A DNA stretch of 64,000 bases, taken from contig NZ_LT598653.1 in assembly GCF_900078365.1 (NCBI RefSeq), positions 1,426,001 through 1,490,000 of the forward strand, read 5' to 3'. A model generated the notes under the pieces. The model searched no databases and had not been told where the DNA came from. It saw only the letters and a program-made list of their open reading frames with translations. The stretch is from an uncultured Sphingopyxis sp. GTDB lineage: Bacteria; Pseudomonadota; Alphaproteobacteria; Sphingomonadales; Sphingomonadaceae. The position numbers were made by a program, and so were the translations under genes. Shown here piece after piece: positions 49,581 through 59,417 of this stretch. How positions within the stretch are numbered: position 1 is the first letter of the stretch; every line of letters begins with the position of its first letter.

Positions 49581-50332
49581 CGCATGTCTCCTTGCGGGCG
49601 CAGCACGTTCCAGCCGACGGTGCCCTTGGCGCCGGGCACGCGGACATAATCGTTCGCCTGCCACATCGCCCAGGGATGCGCGCCATAATCGGGCTCGAAG
49701 AAATCGCGGCGCAGCCAGGTCGTGCGCGCGATCCCGCGCGTCACTCTGTAGTCGCTCTCGAACGCCGGGCCGGGCGCGATCAGGCTTTGCTTGCCCATAT
49801 GCGCTTCGATCTGCGCGAGAAAGGTGGCGAGTTCGGACAGGAGCAGCGCGCGCGTCGGCCGGTCGGGGCAGCGGTCGTCATAATCGAGCCAGACCACGGC
49901 GGGCAGCATGTCGGGGCGGCGCGGCACATGGCGGATGAAATTGGCGGCCTGGTCGGTCGCGAGCCGGCAGAGGCTGTAGCGGTGGATCGCGCCCGCCTGC
50001 ACGCCAGCGTCGCGTGCGCCGGCCAGGTTGCGGGCGAATTTCGGGTCGATGCCGCTCGATCCGTCGGTCGCCATGATATAGGCGAATGCGGCGCCCGCGG
50101 CCTTGATCGATCCCCAATGGACGTCGCCATTGCCCGCGTCGATCGTCACCCCTTGCGTCGGATAGAGGGCGCGGTCGGGCGTCCAGCGCGCCGCCCACCA
50201 CAGCGCGAGGCCCGTGGCGAGCAGCAGCAGCACGATCGCGGCGCCGATCCGCCGCAGCACGCGCCCGATTGCCGCGCGCCACGCGGCCGCGGCCCGCGCC
50301 GCCTTTCCGCCCCTGATCGCCCCCGCCCGCAT
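49577..50332 (-). CDS. GH25-like lysozyme family protein with membrane anchor
   Basis: A 251-residue protein with a basic N-terminus and one membrane helix (IGAAIVLLLLATGLALWW), so the catalytic domain lies in the periplasm. The GH25 pattern is visible: GVTIDAGNGDVHWGSIKAAG, AYIMATDGSSGIDPKF, and VVWLDYDD. In active GH25 enzymes the last motif is normally D-x-E; here it is D-Y-D, so the acid residue is replaced. Peptidoglycan cleavage is therefore possible but not certain. It overlaps cdd by ATGA. Confidence 0.82.
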   Translation of the reverse strand: MRAGAIRGGKAARAAAAWRAAIGRVLRRIGAAIVLLLLATGLALWWAARWTPDRALYPTQGVTIDAGNGDVHWGSIKAAGAAFAYIMATDGSSGIDPKFARNLAGARDAGVQAGAIHRYSLCRLATDQAANFIRHVPRRPDMLPAVVWLDYDDRCPDRPTRALLLSELATFLAQIEAHMGKQSLIAPGPAFESDYRVTRGIARTTWLRRDFFEPDYGAHPWAMWQANDYVRVPGAKGTVGWNVLRPQGDMR

Positions 50333-50333
50333 T

Positions 50334-50831
50334 TTACCCCTTGATGTGCAGCACGCAGATCAGCGTGAACAACCGCCGCGCGGTGTCGAAATCGACCGCG
50401 ATCTTGCCGTCGAGCCGGTCCATCAGCATCTCGGCCGCCTCGTTGTGCAGCGCACGGCGCGCCATGTCGACGGTCTCGATCTGCTGCGCGGTCGAGGTCT
50501 TGATCGCCTGATAATAGGAATCGCAGATCGCGAAATAGTCGCGGATCGGGCGGCGAAAGCGCCCGAGGCCGAGGATGATCGCCTCGAGCGGCGAACCATC
50601 TTCGCGCGCGATTTCAAAGATCAACCGGCCTTCCTCGACACGCAGCATCAAGCGATAGGGGCCGGCATAGCCGTCGGGGTGGCCGCGCTGCGGCACGAAT
50701 TTATTGTCCTCGATCAGGTCGAAGATCGCGACGCGGCGCTCCTGCTCGATGTCGGGATTGCGCCAGACGATCGAGCCCTCGTCGAGTTCGACCGAAATGA
50801 TCCGCTGTTTCGAAGGGTCTGCGTGGCTCAT
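50334..50831 (-). CDS. UPF0262 family protein
   Basis: A 165-residue cytoplasmic protein of the alphaproteobacterial UPF0262 family, function unknown. It is recognised by the N-terminal RIISVELDEGSIVWRNPDIEQER region, LGRFRRPIRDYFAICDSYYQAI and a FDTARRLFTLICVLHIKG end. It is one base from the next gene and thus probably in an operon with GH25 and cdd. Confidence 0.9.
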   Translation of the reverse strand: MSHADPSKQRIISVELDEGSIVWRNPDIEQERRVAIFDLIEDNKFVPQRGHPDGYAGPYRLMLRVEEGRLIFEIAREDGSPLEAIILGLGRFRRPIRDYFAICDSYYQAIKTSTAQQIETVDMARRALHNEAAEMLMDRLDGKIAVDFDTARRLFTLICVLHIKG

Positions 50832-50879
50832 CCTGTCCGTGCTTCTACTTGGGCTGCGGCGAAGGGCAAGGGGGGCGAC

Positions 50880-50888
50880 TTATTCACA
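50880..50888 (+). promoter_or_regulatory. DnaA-box-like site upstream of dnaB
   Basis: TTATTCACA matches the DnaA box consensus TTWTNCACA exactly and lies 75 bases before the dnaB start. One 9-mer match can be chance. Confidence 0.4.
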
Positions 50889-50962
50889 GCAACCCACAGT
50901 TATGATAGCCTGTCCGGTATCGCCTGTTGCGCCGCCTCAAGCGGCATCGCATGAGGGTCGTC

Positions 50963-52474
50963 ATGCCTGAGCTAGCCCTGATTCCGACCCCGGCCAACAC
51001 CGGGGATGAGCGCCAATTACCCCGCAATATCGAGGCCGAGGCCGCGTTCCTCGGCGCGATCCTGATCGACAACCGAGTCGTCGAGGATTTGCCCGTCGCG
51101 CTCAGCCCCGACCATTTCTTCGAACCGCTGCATGGCCGCATCTTTCAGCAGACGATGGCGCTGATCGAGCGCAACAGCATCGCAACGCCGGTGACGCTCA
51201 AACCCTATTTCGAGGCCGACGAGGCGATGAAAGCGGTCGGCGGGGTCGGCTATCTCGCGCAGCTCACCGGCAGCGGCGCGGGGCTGATCGGCGCGCGCGA
51301 TTTCGCGCGGCAGATTTTCGATCTCGCGCTGCTCCGCGAACTCGCGGGCGTGGGGCGCACGCTCGTCGACAATGCGCTCGACACCAGCGAGCGCGTCGAT
51401 CCACAGGCGCAGATCGAGGAGGCCGAGACCGCGCTCTACCGCGTCGCGGGCGGCGAGGCGGAGATGGGCTCGGTCAAGAATTTCAGCCAGGCGAGCCTCA
51501 CCGCGCTGCAGGCCGCCGAGCGCGCGCTCAATTCGGGCGGCCATCTGTCGGGGATCACCACCGGCATCGCGAGCATGAACGCCAAGATCGGCGGCATGCA
51601 CAATTCGGACTTGATGATCCTCGCCGGACGTCCGGGCATGGGCAAGACCTCGTTCGCGACCAACATCGCCTATAACGCCGCCGAACGCTGGCGCCGCGAC
51701 GAGGAGGACGGCATTCCGCCCGAGAAGAATATGGGCGCGAAGGTCGCCTTCTTCAGCCTCGAAATGTCCGCCGACCAGCTCGCGACGCGCGTGCTCGCCG
51801 AACAGTCGGGGGTATCGGGCGAGGCGCTGCGTATGGGCAAGATCAGCAAGGAACAGTTCCAGCAATTGAGCCGCGCGGCGCAGGCGCTGCAGACGCTGCC
51901 CTTGTTTATCGACGACACGCCCGGCCTGACGATCGCGGGCCTGCGCACCCGCGCGCGGCGGCTGCAGCGGCGCCACGGCATCGGCTTCATCGTCGTCGAC
52001 TATCTCCAGCTGTTGCAAGGCTCGTCGAAGAGCGGCGACAATCGCGTGCAGGAGATTTCGGAAATCTCGCGTGGGCTCAAGACCTTGGCGAAGGAACTTA
52101 ACGTACCCGTGATGGCGCTGTCGCAGCTCAGCCGTCAGGTCGAAAGCCGCGAGGACAAGCGGCCGCAGCTCTCCGACCTTCGCGAATCGGGCTCGATCGA
52201 ACAGGACGCCGACATGGTGCTCTTCGTGTTCCGCGAGGATTATTATGTCGCCGCGCGCGAACCCAAGCGCCCGGTCGAGGGCGACGACGTCAAGATCCAC
52301 GCCGCGCACGAGGAATGGGCGGCGGAGATGGAGCGCGTCTTCGGGCTCGCCGAAGTCATCGTCGCCAAATCGCGCCATGGCGCGACCGGCAAGGTTCGCC
52401 TGCACTTCGAGGCGAAGACGACCAAGTTCAGCGACCTCGCCGACGACAGCATGGCGTATGATGATTATGAGTGA
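50963..52474 (+). CDS. dnaB: Replicative DNA helicase DnaB
   Basis: A 503-residue hexameric helicase. The N-terminal domain begins RQLPRNIEAEAAFLGAILID, and the RecA-like domain has Walker A as LAGRPGMGKTSFATNIA, Walker B as GFIVVDYLQLLQ and the R-finger region LSQLSRQVE, with LRESGSIEQDADMVLF at the end. No intein is present. The ATG at 50963 was chosen because GAGGG lies about six bases upstream; earlier in-frame codons give a non-family extension. Confidence 0.96.
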   Translation: MPELALIPTPANTGDERQLPRNIEAEAAFLGAILIDNRVVEDLPVALSPDHFFEPLHGRIFQQTMALIERNSIATPVTLKPYFEADEAMKAVGGVGYLAQLTGSGAGLIGARDFARQIFDLALLRELAGVGRTLVDNALDTSERVDPQAQIEEAETALYRVAGGEAEMGSVKNFSQASLTALQAAERALNSGGHLSGITTGIASMNAKIGGMHNSDLMILAGRPGMGKTSFATNIAYNAAERWRRDEEDGIPPEKNMGAKVAFFSLEMSADQLATRVLAEQSGVSGEALRMGKISKEQFQQLSRAAQALQTLPLFIDDTPGLTIAGLRTRARRLQRRHGIGFIVVDYLQLLQGSSKSGDNRVQEISEISRGLKTLAKELNVPVMALSQLSRQVESREDKRPQLSDLRESGSIEQDADMVLFVFREDYYVAAREPKRPVEGDDVKIHAAHEEWAAEMERVFGLAEVIVAKSRHGATGKVRLHFEAKTTKFSDLADDSMAYDDYE

Positions 52475-52489
52475 GGTGACAGCCTAGCT

Positions 52490-52564
52490 CGTCATCCCAG
52501 CGAAAGCTGGGATCGCTGGCGGTATTTGGCAACGATGGCGGTCCCAGCTTTCGCTGGGACGACG
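52490..52564. repeat. Type C palindromic repeat element (downstream flank of GIY-YIG gene 1)
   Basis: Inverted pair: CGTCATCCCAGCGAAAGCTG on the left, its near complement at the right. It is related to type A but with AGCGAAAGCT in place of GGCGAAGGCC. It ends seven bases from the GIY-YIG gene stop. Confidence 0.92.
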
Positions 52565-52571
52565 GGTTTGG

Positions 52572-52862
52572 CTAGATCAAGGTAGCGGCCAGATCATCCC
52601 AATCTGGATTGCTTGCTTCGATCAGCTCGATTTTCCATTGCCGCTTCCAAGCTTTCATCGCTTTTTCTCGCGCGATTGCCTCCTCGATGGTTGGATATTC
52701 CTCGGCGAGGACGAGCATCGTTAGGCCGTATTTTCGGCAGAAGGCTGAGCCTTGCCCTGTTTTGTGCTGAAAAACGCGTGCCGCAATGTCCGCCGTGACT
52801 CCGATATAGAGCACGCCGCCACGTTTGTTGGTCATGATATAGACATATCCGCCCCGGCCCAT
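52572..52862 (-). CDS. GIY-YIG nuclease domain protein (copy 1)
   Basis: A 96-residue protein made of one GIY-YIG domain of the UPF0213/COG2827 type. The first motif reads VYIMTNKRGGVLYIGVT, followed by Arg in AARVFQHKTG, Glu in IEEAIAREKAMKAWKRQWK and an end (SNPDWDDL). All catalytic landmarks are present, so nicking or cleaving DNA is plausible; the natural substrate of this family is unknown. It is bracketed by type C repeats, seven bases after the stop and 22 before the start. Confidence 0.92.
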   Translation of the reverse strand: MGRGGYVYIMTNKRGGVLYIGVTADIAARVFQHKTGQGSAFCRKYGLTMLVLAEEYPTIEEAIAREKAMKAWKRQWKIELIEASNPDWDDLAATLI

Positions 52863-52884
52863 ACCGAGAGCGTAGCGTAAGATT

Positions 52885-52915
52885 GCCAGCGATCCCAGCT
52901 TTCGCTGGGATGACG
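52885..52915. repeat. Type C half element (upstream flank of GIY-YIG gene 1)
   Basis: Single type C unit (GATCCCAGCTTTCGCTGGGATGACG core) just before the start of the GIY-YIG gene and just after the cysH stop. It is the same as the right arm of the element at 52490 and in the same orientation. Confidence 0.9.
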
Positions 52916-52922
52916 TTGCTTA

Positions 52923-53711
52923 TCAGAACGCCGGATCGTTCGCCGAATCGTCGTCCAGCGGCGTCACCGCTTCGTGGATACCGCATTCGGTCTTGTCCCA
53001 GCCGCGCCAGCGGCCCGAGCGCGGGTCTTCGCCCGGCTGGACCTTCGATGTGCAGGGCGAGCAGCCGATCGAGGGATAGCCCTCGGCCTCGAGCGGGTGG
53101 CGGGGCAGGTCGTGCGCGGCGAAATAGGCGTCGAGCATCTCGCGCGTCCAGTTGGCGAGCGGGTTGAACTTGAGCCGCCCCGTCGAACCGTCGAGCTCGA
53201 AGCGCGCGAGGCCCTGCCGCGTCGCCGACTGGAACCCCTTGCGCCCGGTGATCGACGTGTCGAAGTCGGCGAGCGCCTTTTCGAGCGGCTTGACCTTGCG
53301 GATTTCGCAGCAGCCGTCGGGATCATAGGACCAGCGCAGTTCGGTCGCGTCCTTTGCCGCCAGCTCCCCGGCGTCGGGGGTCAGGTTGATGATGTTGAGC
53401 TTCAGTTTCGCGGCGAGCTCGTCGCGATAGGCGAGCGTTTCGGGGAAATGCTTGCCCGTGTCGAGGAACAGCACCGGCATGTCGGGCGCGACCTGGGCGA
53501 CGAGGTGCAGCAGCACCGCGCTTTCGGCGCCGAAGCTCGAGACGATCGCGGCCTCGCCGAGCAGCCCGGCGCCGACCACGCTCGCGACCACTTCCGCCGC
53601 ATCCTGACCGCGGAAGAGGTTGTTGAGGCGGATGACATCGGCCTGCGTAAAGCGCGGCGCCACGTCGATCCGGTCGCGGGTGCGGTCTTCCGGCAAGGAT
53701 TTGCTAGCCAT
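52923..53711 (-). CDS. cysH: Phosphoadenylyl/adenylyl-sulfate reductase
   Basis: A 262-residue enzyme that reduces activated sulfate to sulfite with thioredoxin. The PP-loop region SSFGAESAVLLHLVA and FLDTGKHFPETLAY are present. The cysteine pairs DGCCEIRKVKPL and SIGCSPCT are the [4Fe-4S] ligands of APS reductases, so APS rather than PAPS is the probable substrate. The C-terminal Cys in TECGIHE is the catalytic one. It ends a five-gene cluster with overlapping frames. Confidence 0.93.
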   Translation of the reverse strand: MASKSLPEDRTRDRIDVAPRFTQADVIRLNNLFRGQDAAEVVASVVGAGLLGEAAIVSSFGAESAVLLHLVAQVAPDMPVLFLDTGKHFPETLAYRDELAAKLKLNIINLTPDAGELAAKDATELRWSYDPDGCCEIRKVKPLEKALADFDTSITGRKGFQSATRQGLARFELDGSTGRLKFNPLANWTREMLDAYFAAHDLPRHPLEAEGYPSIGCSPCTSKVQPGEDPRSGRWRGWDKTECGIHEAVTPLDDDSANDPAF

Positions 53712-54121
53712 GCCGCAGCTTCCAGATCGGCACCGCGCCGTCCGCGGCGTGCTGATAGACATTCGGGTAGCGGCTGAGCGTCGCATCGACGTCGGCGCGG
53801 TTGAGCCCCGCCTGCGGCGCGAAGCTGTCGAAGCCGCAGCGGCGCATGAAGGCGACGAGGTCGACGAGCACGTCGCCCTCGGCGCGCAGTTCGCCTTCAT
53901 AGCCCGCCTCGCGCAGCACGCGCGCGGTCGAGAAGCCGCGCCCGTCGCGAAAGCGCGGGAAGGAGACTTCGACGAGCTTCACGCGCGCGAGATGCGGGAT
54001 CAGGCGGCGCGGGTCGTCGCCCGCCTCGATCCGCACCGCGCTCGCGGCCGGCTGTTCGAGGAAGGCGTCGAGCGAAACCGCGGGCTCCTCGACCAAGTCG
54101 TCGTTCCGGAAACGCAGGGCG

Positions 54122-54129
<8 letters not shown>
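53704..54129 (-). CDS. DUF934 family protein
   Basis: A 141-residue protein of DUF934, found next to cysI and cysH in many proteobacteria and thought to help sulfite reduction; role unproven. Landmarks are RIEAGDDPRRL, VEVSFPRFRDGRGFSTARVLRE and CGFDSFAP near the end. It overlaps cysI by eight bases and cysH by eight bases, which fixes the start at 54129. Confidence 0.9.
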
Positions 54130-55756
<1,627 letters not shown>

Positions 55757-55757
55757 G

Positions 55758-56054
55758 TCAGATCACCCAATCGCCGGACGCGGGGTCGGCCGGTTTCAGT
55801 GTCAGGTCGGGGCGCACGGTCGGGCCCAATGCGCGGATGCGGTCCTTGATGTGCGCGGGGCGCGGCCCCTTGCCGGTTTCGATCGCGTCGATGATGTAGC
55901 CGCCGTTGACCCGGCGCGCGCCATCCTCGGCGGTCAGGATCGCCTCGCCCTGCTCGCCGACGTCGGCGGCGTCCTCGACATGGAGCGACCAGTCGCGCCC
56001 CGTCCACCAGATGACGGCGCCTGTTTTCAGGTCGTTGCCGGTTATGATTCGCAT
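55758..56054 (-). CDS. DUF2849 family protein
   Basis: A 98-residue protein of DUF2849, regularly found before cysI in alphaproteobacteria; it may take part in electron supply or siroheme use, which is inference. It reads RIITGNDLKTGAVIWWTGRDWSLHVEDAADV with no membrane segment. It overlaps the 3' end of the SUMT gene by 13 bases. Confidence 0.9.
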   Translation of the reverse strand: MRIITGNDLKTGAVIWWTGRDWSLHVEDAADVGEQGEAILTAEDGARRVNGGYIIDAIETGKGPRPAHIKDRIRALGPTVRPDLTLKPADPASGDWVI

Positions 56055-56839
56055 GAAATATCCTTCAGTGAGGCGGAAATTCCGGGGGCGCCGAGGCAGT
56101 CGAGCGCGTCGGCGCGCGCCGCGACCTTGCCGACGATGATCAGCGCCGGGCTTTGCACCTTCTCGCGCGCGACGAGGTCGCCGAGATCGGTGAGCAAAGT
56201 GCGGAGCACGCGCGCGTCGGCCGTCGTGCCGCGCTCGATGACCGCGACTGGAAGGCCCGGCGAGACGCCGTCGGCGATCAGCTTGTCGGCGATGGCGCTC
56301 GCGGTCGCGAGGCCCATGTAGATGACGAGCGTGCGGCCGTGGCCCGCGAGCCCCGACCAGTCCTGATCGGTCAGATCCTTGCACTGGCCCGCGACGAAGC
56401 TGACCGCGCTCGCATCGGCGCGGTGGGTGAGGGGGAGGCCCGCCTGCGCGGCGCAGCCCGCCGCGGCGGTGATGCCGGGGACGACCTCGACCGCAATACC
56501 CGCCCCGCGCGCGGCCTCGAGTTCCTCGCCGCCGCGCCCGAAGATGAAAGGATCGCCGCCCTTCAGCCGCACGACCTGTTTGCCGGCCTGCGCTTCGCGG
56601 ACGATCAGTTCGTTGATCAGCTCCTGCTTCATCGTGTGGCGGCTGCGTTGCTTGGCGACGCTGATCCGTGTCACATGCGGCGGGATCAGCGCGAGAACGC
56701 CTTCGCCCACCAGCCCGTCATGGACGACCAGATCGGCGCTTTCGAGCAGCCGCGCGGCGCGCAGCGTGAGCAAGTCGGGGTCGCCGGGACCGGCGCCGAC
56801 GAGCCACAGCTTGCCCGCGGGAGGGAGGGTCTTTGCCAT
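56042..56839 (-). CDS. cobA: Uroporphyrinogen-III C-methyltransferase (SUMT)
   Basis: A 265-residue enzyme that methylates uroporphyrinogen III on the way to siroheme, the cofactor of the CysI enzyme encoded downstream. Signature parts are VGAGPGDPDLLTLRA, VRLKGGDPFIFGRGGEE and MGLATASAIA. No CysG oxidase/chelatase domain is fused. It is the first gene of the sulfate-reduction cluster, so cofactor and enzyme are made together. Confidence 0.94.
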   Translation of the reverse strand: MAKTLPPAGKLWLVGAGPGDPDLLTLRAARLLESADLVVHDGLVGEGVLALIPPHVTRISVAKQRSRHTMKQELINELIVREAQAGKQVVRLKGGDPFIFGRGGEELEAARGAGIAVEVVPGITAAAGCAAQAGLPLTHRADASAVSFVAGQCKDLTDQDWSGLAGHGRTLVIYMGLATASAIADKLIADGVSPGLPVAVIERGTTADARVLRTLLTDLGDLVAREKVQSPALIIVGKVAARADALDCLGAPGISASLKDISCES

Positions 56840-56894
56840 GCAGCATAGATGATCGCGCAGGCCGCGATTGGCAAAACAGGCTTTATTGACGGTG

Positions 56895-56917
56895 GTGAAG
56901 GTAAAATTTCCTCACCG
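56895..56917. promoter_or_regulatory. Imperfect dyad upstream of the sulfur operon
   Basis: GGTGAAGG and CCTCACC flank AT-rich sequence (TAAAATTT) in the 89-base gap before the SUMT gene. It may be an operator for a sulfur regulator or part of the astD 3' end; no known consensus matches clearly. Confidence 0.25.
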
Positions 56918-56928
56918 CGAGGTTTGAA

Positions 56929-58374
56929 TTAGAGATATTTCTTCGTCACCAGCTGCGACCCCTCGGGGTCGCGCAATCCCACCCCGATCGCGGCGCGCAG
57001 CGCATCGCTTTCGGCACTCGCGACCGGATAGGCGCAATAATCGGCGGCGTAGAAGGCGCTCGGCCGGTGATTGCCCGACAGGCCGATGCCGCCGAAGGGC
57101 GCCGCCGAAGAGGCGCCGTTGGTCGGGCGGTTCCAATTGATCACCCCGGCGCGGGCGTTGGCCCAGAACTGGTCGTAAAGCTGCGGCGTGCCGCCGATCA
57201 GCGACGCCGACAGGCCGAAGGCGGTGTTGTTCGCTTCGGCGATCGCCGCCTCGAAACTTTCGACGCGGATGACCTGGAGCAGCGGGCCGAACAGCTCGAT
57301 ATCGGGGCGTTCGGGCATCGCCGTCACGTCGATGATCCCCGGCGTCAGGAAAGGGCGCCCGGCGATCGGCCGCGCCATATGGCGGATCACCTTGCCGCCG
57401 TTCGACATCAGCACGAGAAAGCTCTCGGTCAGCCCGTCGGCGGCCTCATTGTCGATCACCGGTCCCATATAGGGCGCCGGGTCGGCGTGCGGATGATCGA
57501 CGATCAGCCGGTTCGCGAGGTTGCAAACCTCATCGATCAGCGCGTCGGCGAGGCCGTCCTTCACGATCAGCCGCCGCGCATTGCTGCACCGCTGTCCGGC
57601 GCTGAGGAAGGCCGACTGGACGACGAGGATCGCCGCGGTGCGGATGTCGGCGGTGTCCCACACGACGATCGGATTGTTGCCGCCCATTTCGAGCGCGAGC
57701 ATCTTGCCCGGCTGACCTGCGAACTGGCGGTTGAGCGCCAGCCCGGTGCGCGCCGAGCCAGTGAAGAGCAGCCCGTCGATCCCGCCGTGCCCCGCGAGCG
57801 CCTTGCCCGTATCGGGCCCGCCGACAACGAGGCGCAGCACTTCCTGCGGCACGCCCGCGCTGTGAAACAGCTCGACGAGCTTCGCGCCGGTCGCGGGGGT
57901 CTTTTCGGAGGGTTTGAAGACGACCGAATTGCCCGCGATCAGCGCCGGGACGATATGGCCGTTGGGCAGATGCGCCGGGAAATTATAGGGGCCGAGCACG
58001 GCGAGCGCGCCGTGCGGCTTGTGGCGCACCGCGTTGCGCAGCCCCATCGCGCCCTCGATGCGGCGGTTGGGGGTGCGTTCGGCATAGGCTTTGACCGAAA
58101 TATCGACCTTGTTCGCGACCGATTCGACCTCGGTGCGGGCTTCCCACAGCGGTTTTCCGGTCTCGCGCGCGATCAGGTCGGCGAGCGCCTCGCCCTCGGC
58201 CTTCACCCGGTCGGCGAAGCGGCGCAGCGTTTCGGTACGGAAGGTGACGGGTTTCGCCGCCCATTCGGGCCAGGCGCGGCGGGCGATCTCGACCTCGTCA
58301 TCGACGTCGCTGACCGGCCCGCGCCAGAGCTCTTCGCCGGTTGCGGGTTCGAAGGAAATCAAGGGCTCGCTCAT
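56929..58374 (-). CDS. astD: N-succinylglutamate 5-semialdehyde dehydrogenase
   Basis: A 481-residue NAD-dependent aldehyde dehydrogenase of the arginine succinyltransferase pathway. It has GPYNFPAHLPNGHIVPAL, the general base Glu in ALEMGGNNP, the catalytic Cys in SAGQRCSNARRL and the AstD-like end NWNRPTNGASSAAPFGGIG. Other ast genes are not in the window, so the pathway is inferred from this gene alone. The ATG at 58374 gives the family start. Confidence 0.92.
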   Translation of the reverse strand: MSEPLISFEPATGEELWRGPVSDVDDEVEIARRAWPEWAAKPVTFRTETLRRFADRVKAEGEALADLIARETGKPLWEARTEVESVANKVDISVKAYAERTPNRRIEGAMGLRNAVRHKPHGALAVLGPYNFPAHLPNGHIVPALIAGNSVVFKPSEKTPATGAKLVELFHSAGVPQEVLRLVVGGPDTGKALAGHGGIDGLLFTGSARTGLALNRQFAGQPGKMLALEMGGNNPIVVWDTADIRTAAILVVQSAFLSAGQRCSNARRLIVKDGLADALIDEVCNLANRLIVDHPHADPAPYMGPVIDNEAADGLTESFLVLMSNGGKVIRHMARPIAGRPFLTPGIIDVTAMPERPDIELFGPLLQVIRVESFEAAIAEANNTAFGLSASLIGGTPQLYDQFWANARAGVINWNRPTNGASSAAPFGGIGLSGNHRPSAFYAADYCAYPVASAESDALRAAIGVGLRDPEGSQLVTKKYL

Positions 58375-58520
58375 GGTCGGCTCGGGTCTTATCGGCGAAA
58401 GCGGGCAGGAGCAACCGGCGCGGCGACGGATCGCTTGCGCCGCGCGGCGCGGTTGGCGATAGACGCAGATGAGTCCCGCGCGTCGGGGCGGGCGAAACGC
58501 GAAACGCAAGGGGACGTGCC

Positions 58521-59417
58521 ATATTAGCCCAGCAGGACAGCCGCAGCGACTGGTCGGACCAATATTGGTGGTCGCACGACGGCGTCCGGCTCCACGCGCG
58601 CATCTATGCCGGACCCGAAGGCAGCGACAGCCTGCCGCCGATCCTGTGCATGCCCGGCCTGGCGCGCAATGCTCGCGATTTTGAGGATCTGGCGCCGCAT
58701 GTGGCGCGATATCGCAAGGTGATCGTCATCGAATTCCGCGGGCGCGGCGAGAGCGCCTATGCCAAGGATCCGATGACCTATGTCCCGCTGACCTATGTGC
58801 AAGATGTCGTCGCGCTGCTCGACGAGTTGGAAATCGAGCGGTTCGCGGCGATCGGCACCTCGCTCGGCGGGCTCGTCGCGATGCTGATGGCAGCGACGCT
58901 GCCGGGCCGGCTCGCCGGCGCGGTGCTCAACGACGTCGGGCCCGAACTCGAGACTGCGGGGCTCGAGCGCATCCGCGACTATATCGGCGCGGGCGGCAGC
59001 CAGCCGACGTGGATTCACGCGGCGCGCGCCTTTGCCGAACTCAACGGCGCGGTCTATCCGGGCTATGATATCCGCGACTGGCTGCGGCTGACCAAGCGCA
59101 CGCACAAGCTGACCCCCGAGGGGCGCATCGTCACCGATTACGACAAACAGATCGCTGCGCCGCTGCGCGTTCCGAACGGCGGCGAGGCGGGTGTCGACCT
59201 GTGGCCTGCCTATCGTGCGCTCGCCGGCATTCCGCTCCTGATCCTGCGCGGCGAGCTGTCGGATATATTGTCCCGGTCCGCGAGCGCGAAGATGGCGGCC
59301 GAGCTGCCGGGTTCGCGGCTGGTCGAGGTGCCCGGGGTCGGCCATGCGCCGACGATGGACGAGCCCGAAGCCCGCGCGGCGATCGACGCATGGGCCGCGG
59401 AGCTTCCGCAAGCGTGA
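58521..59417 (+). CDS. Alpha/beta hydrolase with apparent ATA start codon
   Basis: A hydrolase of about 298 residues (LCMPGLARNARDFEDLA, nucleophile in GTSLGGLVAM, Asp in LRGELSDI, His in PGVGHAPTMDEP). Homologous sequence begins well before the first ATG at 58650: the frame upstream reads SDQYWWSHDGVRLHARIYAG, as in the family. Between the in-frame stop at 58470 and 58650 there is no ATG, GTG or TTG. A good AAGGGGA site is followed six bases later by ATA at 58521, so that is the likely initiation codon or a mutated ATG. The next gene overlaps its stop. Confidence 0.75.
   Translation: MLAQQDSRSDWSDQYWWSHDGVRLHARIYAGPEGSDSLPPILCMPGLARNARDFEDLAPHVARYRKVIVIEFRGRGESAYAKDPMTYVPLTYVQDVVALLDELEIERFAAIGTSLGGLVAMLMAATLPGRLAGAVLNDVGPELETAGLERIRDYIGAGGSQPTWIHAARAFAELNGAVYPGYDIRDWLRLTKRTHKLTPEGRIVTDYDKQIAAPLRVPNGGEAGVDLWPAYRALAGIPLLILRGELSDILSRSASAKMAAELPGSRLVEVPGVGHAPTMDEPEARAAIDAWAAELPQA

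Noticed and set aside
50963..52474. Intein in dnaB
   Set aside because: Length and motif spacing are those of an uninterrupted DnaB; no intein blocks seen.
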